DNA of 64,000 bases from Vibrio sp. ES.051 (GTDB lineage: Bacteria; Pseudomonadota; Gammaproteobacteria; Enterobacterales; Vibrionaceae): positions 62,001 to 126,000 of the forward strand of contig NZ_PDJL01000004.1 in NCBI RefSeq assembly GCF_002563795.1. Reading direction: 5' to 3'. Position 1 is the stretch's first letter; each line of letters opens with the position of its first letter. Below the pieces are notes generated by a model. It ran no database searches. It was not told the origin of the DNA and saw only the letters and a program-made list of their open reading frames with translations. Positions 63,886 through 64,000 of this stretch are shown here, piece after piece. The translations under genes were made by a program, and so were the position numbers.

Positions 63886-64000
63886 TTAACAACAATACTT
63901 GACCATCGCCTTTGAAAGCACATCAATCGTCGGGTCGATAAAGTCAAATGAGAGAAACTCATTCGGTTGGTGGGCTTGGTCAATTGAACCCGGGCCGAGA
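63886..64000 (-). CDS. argE: Acetylornithine deacetylase ArgE, 3' end
   Basis: Only the last 37 or so codons lie inside the window. Read on the minus strand they give [16 protein letters not shown] and end KYCC before TAA. The AHQPNE segment is the conserved C-terminal motif of ArgE, an M20 metallohydrolase that makes ornithine from N-acetylornithine. The position next to ppc matches V. cholerae and E. coli. The 5' part and the divergent arg operon are beyond the edge. Confidence 0.85.
   Translation of the reverse strand, partial: LGPGSIDQAHQPNEFLSFDFIDPTIDVLSKAMVKYCC

Overview
The window is ordinary Vibrio core chromosome, most likely chromosome 1 of a Harveyi-clade species (V. parahaemolyticus, V. 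alginolyticus or a relative). The evidence is the sodium-motor gene motX behind a textbook FliA promoter, the quorum-sensing regulator aphA beside ppc, an Xds-type secreted nuclease with a GlyGly-CTERM tail paired with a porin, and near-complete gene-order agreement with enterobacteria and other vibrios. No insertion sequence, prophage, integron, CRISPR array or toxin-antitoxin locus was seen. The species call is inference, because no database search was possible.

Layout. (1) 1-1204: five tandem tRNA-Gly(GCC)/tRNA-fMet(CAT) units. (2) 1205-12672: a 0.6-kb gap with two perfect inverted DnaA boxes, then queG, tsaE-amiB-mutL-miaA-hfq-hflX-hflK-hflC and a DUF2065 gene. This matches the E. coli glyVXY-datA-queG-hflC region, except that nnr is missing. 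(3) 12844-20285: purA, motX, the divergent hmp/nsrR pair, rnr and rlmB. (4) 20390-31918: gph, trpS, porin, xds, pabA, astC-astA-astD. (5) 32119-53011: a DUF1338 enzyme, crp, prkB, yheU, yheT, a TIGR02444 gene, yheS, kefG-kefB, yheV, slyD, iaaA, slyX, a WD40 lipoprotein gene, fkpA, yheO-tusDCB, rpsL-rpsG-fusA-tuf and bfd-bfr. From pabA onward the order is close to E. coli, with a few extra genes. (6) 53205-64000: malic enzyme, metJ/metB-metL, metF, aphA, ppc and the 3' end of argE, resembling the E. coli metJBLF and ppc-argE neighbourhoods.

Functionally the window covers tRNA supply and modification (tRNA array, queG, tsaE, miaA, tusDCB, rlmB), translation (rpsL, rpsG, fusA, tuf, trpS, yheS), RNA and protein quality control (hfq, rnr, hflKC, slyD, fkpA), envelope and motility (amiB, motX, porin, kefGB), arginine succinyltransferase catabolism (astCAD), methionine and one-carbon synthesis under MetJ, nitric-oxide defence (hmp/nsrR), iron storage (bfd/bfr) and global regulation (crp, aphA).

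The observations most worth following are the datA-like DnaA-box dyad, hairpins kept in every tRNA spacer despite sequence change, hairpins and dyads in the str operon (rpsL leader, rpsG-fusA gap, tuf promoter), the DUF1338 gene beside the ast genes, the porin-Xds pair, and the gene-order junction between rlmB and gph.
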